DNA from: Zygophlyctis sp. KS116
Lineage: Eukaryota > Chytridiomycota
DNA length: 48,890 bases
Direction of reading: 5' to 3'
Assembly: GCA_054661495.1 (NCBI GenBank)
Contig: BAAFSQ010000058.1
Location: forward strand, 1-48,890
Below are positions 12,201-25,783 of this stretch, in pieces (the first letter of the stretch is position 1; each line of letters opens with the position of its first letter). Under the pieces are notes generated by a model. The model made no database searches. It was not told where the DNA came from and saw only the letters and a program-made list of their open reading frames with translations. The position numbers were made by a program, and so were the translations under genes.

Positions 12201-14343
12201 TCTTTGCAAGCTCAATCAGCTCGGAACTTCCCTGTCCATTAGATGAGAAAATGCTCTGAAGATGGCCCACAACTTTATCATAACTTGCAGTCCTAAATAA
12301 GTCCTCGATATTAATTAGATATTCTTGAGCATTCAGATTCTTCACTTTCGAGATGATGGCATCCAAATTCAGGATTTCACCGCATATCAATAATACTGAC
12401 TTATTCGATAAAAGGTCTTTACATTGAGTATAATATTCCAAGGACTGAGATATACGGCCACATCGCTCATGATCTTTCGCCAATAGCCACAAATATCTAT
12501 CATTAATCTCTTGCTAGTATACCGAATATTAAAATCATGGGAATCTAGGTCTTTCAAGGATTTAAATGCAATTAATGAAATCAGTTGACTAAAAATCCGG
12601 TCAAACAATGAGATTTGATTCATACTGAACAGTGGATTCTCCGTGTCCAACTCCCACTTAATCTATCTAATTAAAAAATAAAATACATACAAATTCAATA
12701 TCAGATTCAGAAATTCCATCAAAAACTATTTCACAAAGAGAAAGAAGAACTAATAGTAACTGATCATCATTTTCTTTGAATTGTTTCATATTTTGAAAGG
12801 TCTTAACCCCGCAATTATGACTCTCGATTCTTTTCAAAATTAAAGAAACCATATCACACATATCTGATGATAGCGATGTCTCATGAGAGAGAATAAAAAT
12901 GAGATACATTCGCATAATGTTTAGTAGTGACGTTTTATCCGGAACTAGCGCCAAAAAAGAATTAAAATGACTCAAAGTATGATCAAGAGCGACTTCTTCT
13001 GCTATTTCAACATATTCATCTAATTTTTGAGCAGTACGCTTCCTAAAAAGTCAGCTAAATTATTTAAACCTTTTAATTCTTGCTTTTTGAGCCGAAAGAG
13101 AATTATTTACAGATATCCTCGAAGAAAGTGATTCAAAAAACTCTCCCAAATCTTGTACTAGAAAAGACATGTTCTTATTATCACCAGAAGCCAATTTCCA
13201 GCCTTGGGGAAGTAAAGGATCTAAATTTTCCTTAATCATACTTTCTGGAGTCATTTTTAGTTCTTCTTCAATACTTTTCCTTACACGCTTTGAAGAACGT
13301 ACTGTTTCCACTGTAACTGATGATCCCTTTCTTTTCTTGCGTGCTGCATCCTCTTGTAAAAACAGCTCTTGGTCTGAATTGAAATCAAAAGAATCCTGTA
13401 AATTTTCAATCTTTTCTTGAGCCATTTTAAATTCCTCTGTATCCATTTCTACAACAATCGATATTTGAGTAGAAAAACTAGCATTATCATCACTTAAAAA
13501 CTCTGAATAAGTTTTAAGTAATGAATTTCCCAATTGTAAAAACGAAGCTTTACTTAATTCAATTTTCTTCTTTGTCACTTTGCCTAAATTTTGATCTTTT
13601 TAATTTAAAAAGTATACTATTACCATAAATCACAAGATCTCTAGGAACACAATCAATAACTTGTTTTCTTGTTTGAAAAGCAAACACATCTGAAACCTGT
13701 ATACACGTTTCCAACATACTAGACATTGATAATCCAGAAACGTGTGATTCTAATATAGTGTCTTTAAGTGCCAATCCTACCCTGTACAATGGATTATCCT
13801 TTAAAGCCTGATTTATTAGAATATAACATTCTGCAAATAGCCCAGCTTCATACGTAGTTTTAATTAATCCTTCTAAAAATAAAAAATCATTATTTGAGAC
13901 ATCTCGTCCAGCACTAAAAGCCCAAATTGCAGTCTTCAACTTTTTCAACTTTAGTGCAATTTCCCCAATTTTACCCCATGATTCATAATCTTCCTCATCA
14001 ACCTGTACAGCTTTTATAAAATAAGTCAATGCATCCTGATCATTCTTCTTTTCATGATAGATTTTTGCCAAATTCTTAAAAATCACAAATTGTAGAGTAT
14101 GTAATGGAGAAGTATGAACACCAACCCCCTAATTTTGAATTAATTCTAATTTACATTTAGCTCTTCAGACAAGAGATCAGACTTTACTATTTCCAAATAC
14201 TTTTCCATCGCATCATCCAAATTTCCTTGCGACTGGATCTTGAGAGCATTAGCATATATTCCGAGAAAACTCTCAATCTGAATCTCTTTTGATGTCCCAG
14301 TGTCCTTTTTCGGTAACGGATTTAGAACGGAAAACGAAACCAT
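9211..14343 (-). CDS. HIR3: Histone transcription regulator Hir3 / CABIN1 homolog
   Basis: Large TPR scaffold of the HIR/HIRA H3.3-H4 chaperone complex. Seventeen exons: 14343-14155, 14128-13618, 13583-13070, 13042-12691, 12662-12523, 12496-12145, 12120-11616, 11589-11492, 11462-11258, 11227-10989, 10962-10822 (or from 10968), 10766-10350, 10321-10196, 10167-9958, 9930-9806, 9774-9603, 9576-9211; about 1553 aa (yeast 1648, human 2220). Joins keep phase throughout. The N-terminal TPRs (KNLAKIYHEKKNDQDALTYF, ESWGKIGEIALKLKK) are CABIN1-like, as are DAYQCYFCLYG, HPDRPNGLVGLVRLHSEKIP, DPEDIDGWALLA, KKWYHKIYYQQAWIAF and RPGRHYIYTCKYVDLM further on. Most introns are 24-34 nt, one is 55 nt (10821-10767). 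The acceptor at 10963/10969 is ambiguous (20- or 26-nt intron, both in frame). Confidence 0.88.
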
Positions 14344-14391
14344 TTGAATACAGACGCCACACTTGAGCCAACACTATACGCAAACGGTAGA

Positions 14392-14703
14392 ATGAATTCG
14401 TCAAAGATCAATTCATTGCAGGAATGGAGATCAGGCAAACTACCGTCCATCGCAGAGACTAACAAAGCATATCCGACTCATCTCCCTCCTGTGACCGCTT
14501 TGGACTATGAATCTCGAATCCAAAAATCTTTAAAAACAACTGTTGTCTCTTCCAGGCTCAAATATACAATGAGTGTGTTTAGAATTTCTTCTATTATCTT
14601 GGGATCTGTCATGGCAACTGTTTATGCTGCTAATGCAATTATCGTCTATGATAAGGAAACTTACTTGAAAGAGTTAATAAGGAAAAGGGATGGTTTATTG
14701 TGA
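14392..14703 (+). CDS. Small single-pass membrane protein, unknown
   Basis: Uninterrupted frame of 103 aa from the first ATG. Not recognised. The N-terminal half is polar and basic (LQEWRSGKLPSIAETNKAYP), and one hydrophobic segment at about 62-85 (FRISSIILGSVMATVYAANA) is followed by a short charged tail. The pattern would fit a small mitochondrial or ER membrane protein, but nothing in the sequence decides this. It is divergent from Hir3 with only 48 bp between start codons. Its stop TGA (14701-14703) lies inside the last codons of the convergent myosin gene, a 9-bp tail-to-tail overlap that supports it being a packed real gene rather than a chance frame. Confidence 0.6.
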   Translation: MNSSKINSLQEWRSGKLPSIAETNKAYPTHLPPVTALDYESRIQKSLKTTVVSSRLKYTMSVFRISSIILGSVMATVYAANAIIVYDKETYLKELIRKRDGLL

Positions 14704-17700
14704 AATTTCTGACAAATTAGGCTCGGATCTAAGTCTATCAAATCTCATTTTTAATTTCTCTACTTCTTTTTCAAATCTAGAAAATATAAAAAAAACTAAA
14801 GTACCTTAATGCACGATCTCGGTATTCTCCAGCTTCTCTTTCAACTCTTTTCTTGTTTAGTAATAAGTTGCTTTCAGATGATTCCTAGATTTAAGTTTTT
14901 TAAAAATTACCAATTCCTCTAATTGACTCCTCATCTTGTTTATTTTACTTCCGAGTTTATCAACCTCTTCATCAGACTTGAGTTTGGCCTTGTCTTTTTC
15001 TGCTAGAGCATATTGTAATTCACGGATAGTTCTTTCACTTTTCCTAACAGCTTTGACTAGTTCTGATTTTGCAAGAGATTCTTTATCTAAAGTTGAACTT
15101 AACTCTTCGATTCGAGACTCTAATCGACGATTGGTATTGGTGTCTTTAAGTAAAAGAGATGATTCCAAATCAAAGATTTTAGCATTTAAATCTTTTATAA
15201 TCTTATCATTGGAAATTCTGGATTTATCATTTTGAAGATTTATAGATCTTTCTTTTGATAAATCAGATAAAGCGTCTTGCAGAAGATTTTCTGCTCTTCT
15301 AGCTCTATCCTCTACTAGTTTAATGTTTTCATGTTCATCTTCAATTTGTTCTTGTAATTCCTTGGTTTTTTGTTCTACATTCGCAAAAGAACGCTTTAGA
15401 GTAAGTAAACTATAATATTACCTGTAGATCAGATTTTGATCTTGTGGATTCATGATAAAGTTCACTAATTTCAGATAATCGAGTTTCGAGATGCTTTTTT
15501 GCCTTTTCTGCCAAGACTCTTTGAACCTCGGACTCCTCGAGCTGGAGTCTATAGTCTTTAATACCAGACGACTGGGATGATAATGCCTGATGTGCTGATT
15601 CAGCCTCAGACTGGGCCAATTCCAAATTACGACATAATTCGTCAAGTCGGACTTCAAGTTTTTCTTTTTCACGCTTCCAGACTCCAGCTGATCGTAATTC
15701 AGATTCAAGTTTTGAGGAATAAAGATCACGGTCAGACTCTACTTCTTTGCAAGTCTCTTTTAGTAAAATATTGTTGCTTTTTTCAATTTCCAACTCTTCA
15801 AGCAATGATTTGATTTCTTTCTGATATTTCTTTCTTGATGATTCTCCCATAGTGTCACGCTCCTCAATGTCTTGCCTGTGTCGGTCAAGGAGTTCATTCA
15901 TTTCATCAGAGAGCTTCCTTTTTTCGGTAATGAGTTCTGCTAATTCATGAGAATCATCTTCCATTTTATCATGGAGTTCAATAAGTTGATCTTCAAAGGC
16001 TTTCGCTTTCTCTAATGATTCCATTTTCTCCTTATTGAGGATTTCATTGGTAGTTTCAAGCTCCTTGATTCTAGAATTTAAAGATGCCTCCATTTTTTCC
16101 CATTTTAGACGATGAATCTCTGCAGCCTCATAAGCTGTGACAGTTTGTTCAGCTTTCAACTTTTGAAAAGACAGTGACTCATTCAAATCGCCCGACCTTG
16201 AGATTTCAGCCTCTAAACGAATATTCAACTCTTTAACTTCAGACATAAGCTTGCGACGTGCAGCAGATTCCACACCTTTGGCTAAAATTTCGGCTTCAAG
16301 TTTTGCCTTAAACTCATTTAAATCGGATGCTGCCATTTTGCGTTGTCTTTCAGATTCTTCTAGTTCATGAATTTTTTGGTCAAGATTTTGCTGAGCTAAA
16401 CGATGAGCAGCTTGTAGAGCCCTTCTATTCTCCTCTAACTTAGAAACTTTATCCTCATAGTCATCCTTGTTTTGGTTTCTGAGTTGCTCTATAGCGTCAG
16501 TGCGCAGGGCCTTTTCGTTGGATAGTTCCTTTCTAATATCTTCAAACTCTTCCAGACTTTGAGTCAGGGCCATTATCTCCTTTTCCAAATTCTTTTTAGC
16601 TTCAAAAGCCGAAGAAAAGGCTTCTTCACTTCTTTTCAAATCATATTCTAAATTCTCAACTCTCTTTTCAAGCTGCTTTTTCGACCGATCAGCCGATTCC
16701 AATTGCATTTCTAGCATTTCTTTTCCGCTTTCTAATTCGTTTGATCTTTTTTCAAATCTCAAACTTGATTCCTCAAAGTTTCTCCGGGTTTGCCTCTCTT
16801 CTTCTAGTTTGGCAGATATTTCACGAATTATAATGTCCGTTTTCGCCTTCATCTTCGAAAGGTCTGAAGTGCTTTTTGTGGTGTCTTGGGCTTGATCTTG
16901 AAGTGATTGAATCCGATCTTCTAAAAACTTTTTCGCTTTTAGAAGTTCCTTCTTCTGTGAAATTGATTCTTCTAGTTGATCACCCAAAGAGTTTACTTCC
17001 TTCATAAGCAGCTTTCTAGTTTCATCGAGAATCTCATCTTTAGCAGCCAAATCCTCCTGCATTCTTTTCTTGGATTCTAAAAGTTCTTTTTCAATAGAGC
17101 GCTTGGATTCTAAAACGGTACTCTTTTCTGTTTCGGATTCAAAAAGTTCTCGTTGAAGCTCTTCAATCTGGGTATTTAACTTCTTCTTCATTTTTTCTAG
17201 CTCATGTTGGCTTTTGCCATTTTCTCCGATCTCTTCTATTAAGCTTTTCAGCTCGGATTCCACATCATTCTTACTTTTTGTCAATAAGGACACTTGAAGA
17301 GTTTTTGTCATCAAGTCGCTTTGCAGAGTCTCCATATTTCCTTGGAGTATTCTAATTTGGGATTCTAAAGTTTCTCTCTTTTGAGTTTCTGATTCGAGCG
17401 ATCCGATTGTAGCTTTCAGCTGAGCCTCAAATTGTTTTGAAGCCCTTTCAGAAGTTCGCGATGAATTATGTTCACGCTCTACCTCTAATCGATAATCTTC
17501 AATTTCCGCTACAAGCCTAGTTTTGGTTTTTTCAAAATTGGAGCAGTTTCTTTGAGATTCTTCCAATTTTAATGAGATCTCGACTATTTGCTCTTCTAAT
17601 TTTCGTTTGAATGAGTCAAATTCAATTCCCTTATTTATGACTTCGACGCTGTATTTCTCTCTGACCTTATCCAGCTCAGCTGTTTTTCCTAGTAGCAGGT

Positions 17701-20700
17701 CTTCCAGTTTTACTTTTGAATCAGATATTTCATCAAGTTGACTTCTTAAATCTGTAACTTCAAGCGACAATTTTTTCTTTTGACTCTCAATGCAAGCTCG
17801 ATTCCTGCCTTCTTCTTCAATTTCTCCTTGAAGATGATCTAACTGACGAATGTTGCTCTGCTTTTCTCGCTCCAAACGTGAATTGACTCCGTTAACTTCC
17901 TCTAATTTAGCCTGTAATTCCACAACATGCTTTTCAAAAATATCTCTCTGCTGTTTAATTTCAAGATATATAGTGTCCTGCCCCCCTGATTTCATCTGAA
18001 GGCTTTGTATTTCGGCCTCCAGTTGACGCTTGCCCTTCTCCAGGCTGCACTTGAGTTCCTCTGTTTTCTCTAATTCATCTCGTAATTCACCCAATCTGGA
18101 TTCTAGGGAAAATTTAGAACTTTTTATTGCCTCAGCGTCTTGTGAGACTGCCTCCAGGTCCAATTTCAAATTTTCTATAATCTGCTCATTTGTTTTTCGT
18201 GAAATATCTAAACCATCTTCCAAATATGCTATCTGAGCTTTTAAATCACTTATTTCCGACTCTCTGAGACGACGGATTTCAGCATGCTTTGTTTCTTCAT
18301 TCCCTTTCTCTTCCATTGTATTTTGCAATGACTGTAGCTCATCCTCCAATTTCTTCTTTTGTCTAGATAGCTTCTCCTTCTCATCTACGAGAGATTCGCA
18401 ATCAGAATGATATCCGTTCAATTTAACTTGAAGTTCTCTCTTCAGACTCTCCAAATGAGTATTTTTTGACTCCTGCTCTTGAAATTGCTCGGTCAGTCGA
18501 GAGAATTCAGCACCATTTTTCTTAATAGTATTTTCATACTCATTATTTAATTTTTCGAGGGATGCGAGTTGCTGCAATACTTTGCTTAATTCATTTTGGA
18601 TTTGAGAAACTTTTGATTCCAATAGTGTGTTATTATTCTGATCACTTTCTAGCTGCTGCTCTAAATCAACAATTTTACTCTGTAATTTCGATTTTGATTT
18701 GATCAATTCTCCCTCTCTATCATTAGAGTCTCGCATTTGCGATTGAATATCACTATAAGAGGTTTCTAAGGCTTTTTTGTCCTGTTCAAGTTTTTCTATT
18801 CTTAGATTTGCTGCATTTAGTTCTGCTTCAAGATCTTTAACTCTGCTTTCAAAGTTGAGCATATCTTTATGGGAAAAATCCAAGTCGGAATTAAGCTTTT
18901 GAATGGTATTTTTCATATAGGATATCTCATCTTCCAGATTTTTCTTTATCTTGGATATAGAATCAAGCTGAAATTCTTTAGTATCTAGATCGGCTCCGAG
19001 CTCTGCAAGCCTCTCATTCAAAGATATTTCTCTTGTCTGCGTCCTTGCCAAAATTTCCGCTTGATTAGCAGCCGCACTTTTCTCTACCATTAACAAATCT
19101 TCCAGCTTTTTTCTTTCAGAGTCAATACCCGCAAAAGCATTTTCCAATTTCGCCCTCTCTTCTGCCTCTTTTGCGAACTTTTCTTGCCATTCCTTACTGA
19201 TTGCGTCAGATTTTCGAAGTTCTTCATCGGCCCGAGTAACATTTAAAAGTGGCTTGACTTTACTGTATAGTTTCCACCAAGGCCATTCTCGAAGGGTAAC
19301 ATAAATACGTGCGTTCTTTTGAATGATCCTAATAGCTCTGAATCGATCAATGATCTTTTTAAACTTTTTCCGGGCTAAAAATCCACGCATTAACGATTGG
19401 ATCCGTATGACAATTTGTGAAAGTTTTATATCACGACGATTTTCTAACTCAGCAAGCTACATATTAAGAGAATAAATAAATACCACTCCAGCTCTAAAGA
19501 ACACCTTTGAAAAACCTAATCTATATTGATTTTGGTCAAGAGCCAGCGAATCTATCAAAATTTGAGAATTTTTTCTGCCATCCATGAATCCTTTTGGAAT
19601 CGTTCCCGCAGCTAGTATTTCGTATCTCTGACGAAAATCAACAAAAAGGAGTCGATTAGGAAAACCAGCTCGGCATATTCGTATTCCCTCTAGTACACCG
19701 TTACATCGTAATTGATCCAAAATCAATAATGCATCAAATTTTCCGGCTTTTTTATCATTGTTAGGAATTATGCATCGTACAAAATGAGGCTGGGTAGAAT
19801 ATAATTGTGTCATCAAAGACATTAGTTGTTCTTTATGACGCTGACCCACTGTTCTAAAAGCACCCTTTTTAGTGACACTTTTAATTTTAGAAGAGTTATC
19901 ATCTTGCTCCCCGACGTATTCACTAAATAAAGAGGATATATAAGTATCCGTTGATACAGCCAGTAATCGAGTAATATTTTCATTCAACGGATCCTTATTC
20001 TTGTCAAGCCATCCATCGATCTTATATTCCACTTTTCCGGCGTAATGCTGCAAAATAAATCCGTCGTTAAATCTTGTTGTTTCATACTTGGGGCTTTTCC
20101 CCTTCCATAAGCCATTAAGTTTTTCAATAAATGTTTTGTCTGTAGCTTTTGGCATTACACATTCCTCGTCCAAAAGCGACATTATTCCAATTGGCTTGTG
20201 TTAAAACAATTCTAGTCTTACCGAGGTTTTTTCGATCAAATCAATGGTTGGTTGGAGATCTAGCCCGAAATCAATAAATTTCCAATCAATTCCTTCCTTC
20301 TTATATTCCTCCTGCTCAAGTACAAACATGTGATGGTTAAAAAACTGCTGAAGTTTCTCGTTAGTGTAATTAATGCAAAGTTGCTCAAAACTATTCAGCT
20401 ACAAATTAATTGATTAAAATATACCTCAAAAATTTCAAACCCAGCAATATCAAGAACTCCAATAAATGTTGACTTGTGAGATGGTGTATAAATTGACTGA
20501 TTGATTCTCTCAACGAGCTCTCCAAACATGCGTTCATATAAGGATCGTGCCAATGCTTCAATAGAATAATATACTTGCTCCACAGTTCTGGCTTGAGTAA
20601 CCCAATCTTTTCCTGCTTTGATTTTAGGCTTCAAAAGACTTCTTGTGAATTCAGCAAATGGAACACCAAGAACTTTGCAAAGCTTCTCTACACTTGATTG

Positions 20701-21959
20701 TGCAGCTGCTGTAAGACGTGCAGTATCATCTCTCTCAGATTCAAAGGAGAGATTTCCTAAATGAAGAACTGCAGCGATAACTTTAAACAGTGACATTTGT
20801 TCCATTTCCGTAAACTGCATCACTCTAAGTGCATCCTGAAAATCAATTCATATATGTCTTCTTACCATCAATTGCTTAAAATCTAAAACATCATCAACAC
20901 CTTCAATATTCTTGTTTGAACTTTTAACAAATCGATATTCATCAAGATCAGTACTCAGTAAAAGAGATTCTGTATATAATTTTAATATTATCGTTACCTC
21001 GCAAATTAGAATCAGCTCCTTTTAAAAGTTGATAAAAAATATGATAATTTCTTTCTTTTGATGTTTGATGAGTTACTCTCGACTTTTCTAAAAGATAGCG
21101 CTGAATATTTGCACCAGTGATTTGCCCTGAAGGATTAAACTCTATCCTAATAAATTTCCCCTAAATTTTAAGATCCAAAAATTACAAATCTAGAAGAGTT
21201 ATTATTCCTAATAGTTTGTGCATTCCCAAAAGACTCTAAAATTGGATTCGCAATTAAAATTTGTTTTTCCAATGTCCCTGCATGCTTTGATCCCGAGGAT
21301 GTAGCTTGTGCTATTGACGCCAAATACTGTATTACTTTTTTAGTATTTTCTGTTTTCCCGGCACCTAAATATAAAATCAGATTGTTTACCTGATTCACCA
21401 GTAATTAATAGAGATTGATTTTCACGTCCATGCAACATATCATAATATGCAGAATCGGACACCGCAAAAATATGAGGTGGTTTTTCATTTCTTTTCTGTC
21501 CTTTATATGCTTTTATCATTTCATCAGTGTACAATGGTAATTTTTTGTAAGGATTAACAGCAACAAGAAAAAGGCCAGAGTATGTCTAGTCATCAATGTA
21601 AGAATATTCTTACATATATAAGATTAGAAGCATATCGAAGCCGTAAGTTATGTATCACTGACGCTTCATTTAGATGAGTCAAATCAGCCATATCTTCGGT
21701 TCTATCAAACTTTGGGGGATTCATCTTTTCGGTATCATTAATATTCACATCGCGTTCCTGACATAAGTGCCATCTTTAATACCTCTCCCGAAACCAACTT
21801 AAGTCTTATTGTATCATCTTTTTCGGCTAGTACATATCCAGCCAGAAATCCTTCATGTTTATCAATCAACCATAACCATTTTTTTTCTGACCATTGTGCT
21901 TGAGCCAATGCATCATTAACGACAGAGTATGGTAGAATTCGCTCTAAATATGGATTCAT
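14695..21959 (-). CDS. MYO2-like: Myosin II heavy chain, full length (paralog B)
   Basis: Conventional two-headed class II myosin, motor of contractile actin structures such as the cytokinetic ring. Exons: 21959-21783, 21757-21614, 21585-21390, 21364-21186, 21160-20998, 20969-20866, 20835-20425, 20398-20222, 20194-19484, 19456-15422, 15393-14911, 14884-14805, 14776-14695; 2313 aa. SH3-like N-terminal barrel, P-loop GESGAGKT (about 170-177, split by a 25-nt intron), NNNSSRFGKFI switch 1, [10 protein letters not shown] switch 2, HFVRCIIPN, converter, two IQ-like segments ([13 protein letters not shown] and [20 protein letters not shown]), then about 1500 residues of heptad coiled coil with myosin-type [19 protein letters not shown] near the end. 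The tail is essentially one 4-kb exon. Start taken at the ATG matching MNPYLE; no ATG further upstream in frame. The 3' end overlaps the convergent 103-aa gene. Confidence 0.96.
20253..20468. repeat. Gene-conversion-like tract, copy in myosin B
   Basis: 216 bp identical base for base to 23429-23644 in myosin A. It covers the end of exon 7, the whole 26-nt intron (20424-20399) and most of exon 8 (switch 2 through [13 protein letters not shown]). Intron and third codon positions are identical, although motor exons on either side are clearly diverged. Confidence 0.95.
21183..21248. repeat. Second identical tract between the myosin paralogs (copy B)
   Basis: 66 bp identical to 24333-24398, covering the switch 1 region ([15 protein letters not shown]) and the first bases of the following intron. 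A further 45-bp identity occurs at 21328-21372 against 24478-24522 around the P-loop intron acceptor. Confidence 0.9.
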
Positions 21960-22042
21960 TGATTTAGACACCGCGAACGTTTAAAGGCGCGTGTACCTTA
22001 TCTTCCGACTCAACAGAATGGGAAATCATATTAAAATCTAGT

Positions 22043-25106
<3,064 letters not shown>

Positions 25107-25144
25107 TTCCGGGAAATAATTCGGACTTTTGTAAACGGAAATTA

Positions 25145-25762
25145 ATGACGAAATCAGTTGCAATCACCAATACTATTACTGAAAATGTAAATGTGGCTGC
25201 CAATGATACCAACAAGAATTCTAAAAATGACGATAACACAACATCTAGAAAATATCCTTCAATTGTAAAGAAAACTGCGTATGGGCATGGTCTGTTCACA
25301 ACTACTTCTGTACCGGTAAGCAAAAACAAACTTATTACAGGCTAAAACTGTTGTAGAAAAATTCATTGGACCAGGTACTATTTATTAACTCAAATTAATA
25401 GATGTCCAATATGAAAATATCTCTGATTATGATAAATGCTATGTTTTAAATTATTGTTCGGATAACGAATGGAAATGGTAAATTGTATCTAATAATGTCA
25501 GGTGTCAGCCAGAAACAGATGCAAGATTTGCTAATCGTAAGTTTGTATTCAAATAATCAAAGACTCTTGTGATCCAAACTCTTTTATAAATGATAATCTA
25601 GAAATAGTAACTCGTAAACCGTTGGGATCGGGCCAAGAAATTACTTTTGTCTATAATAATGGTAACGAATCAGACTATTGGGATCCTATATGGAATTTTA
25701 AATGTTGTTGTGGGGCAAAGAATTGTCAAAGAGAGATTGATCGATATCGACCATTTGTTTAA
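25145..25762 (+). CDS. Small SET-domain protein
   Basis: Exons 25145-25315, 25341-25374, 25402-25477, 25502-25536 and 25563-25762; 171 aa; introns 25, 27, 24 and 26 nt. A minimal SET domain is visible: GHGLFTTTSVP at its start, NHSCDPN at residues 105-111 (pseudoknot motif binding SAM), ITFVYNN near the end, then a post-SET-like Cys cluster CCCGAKNC. Family members methylate lysines on histones or other proteins; the substrate cannot be read here, and the short length with no accessory domain resembles small stand-alone SET proteins. The N-terminal 35 residues are polar and Asn/Thr-rich. Divergent from myosin A with 38 bp between start codons; its stop is only 21 bp before the next start on the same strand. 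Confidence 0.85.
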
Positions 25763-25783
25763 TAAGTGATTTTGTTTGTTTAC

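Noticed and set aside
15410-19390. Short open frames on the + strand opposite the myosin tail
   Set aside because: They are mirror frames of a Glu/Lys/Ser-rich coiled coil with strong coding signal on the minus strand and show no motif.
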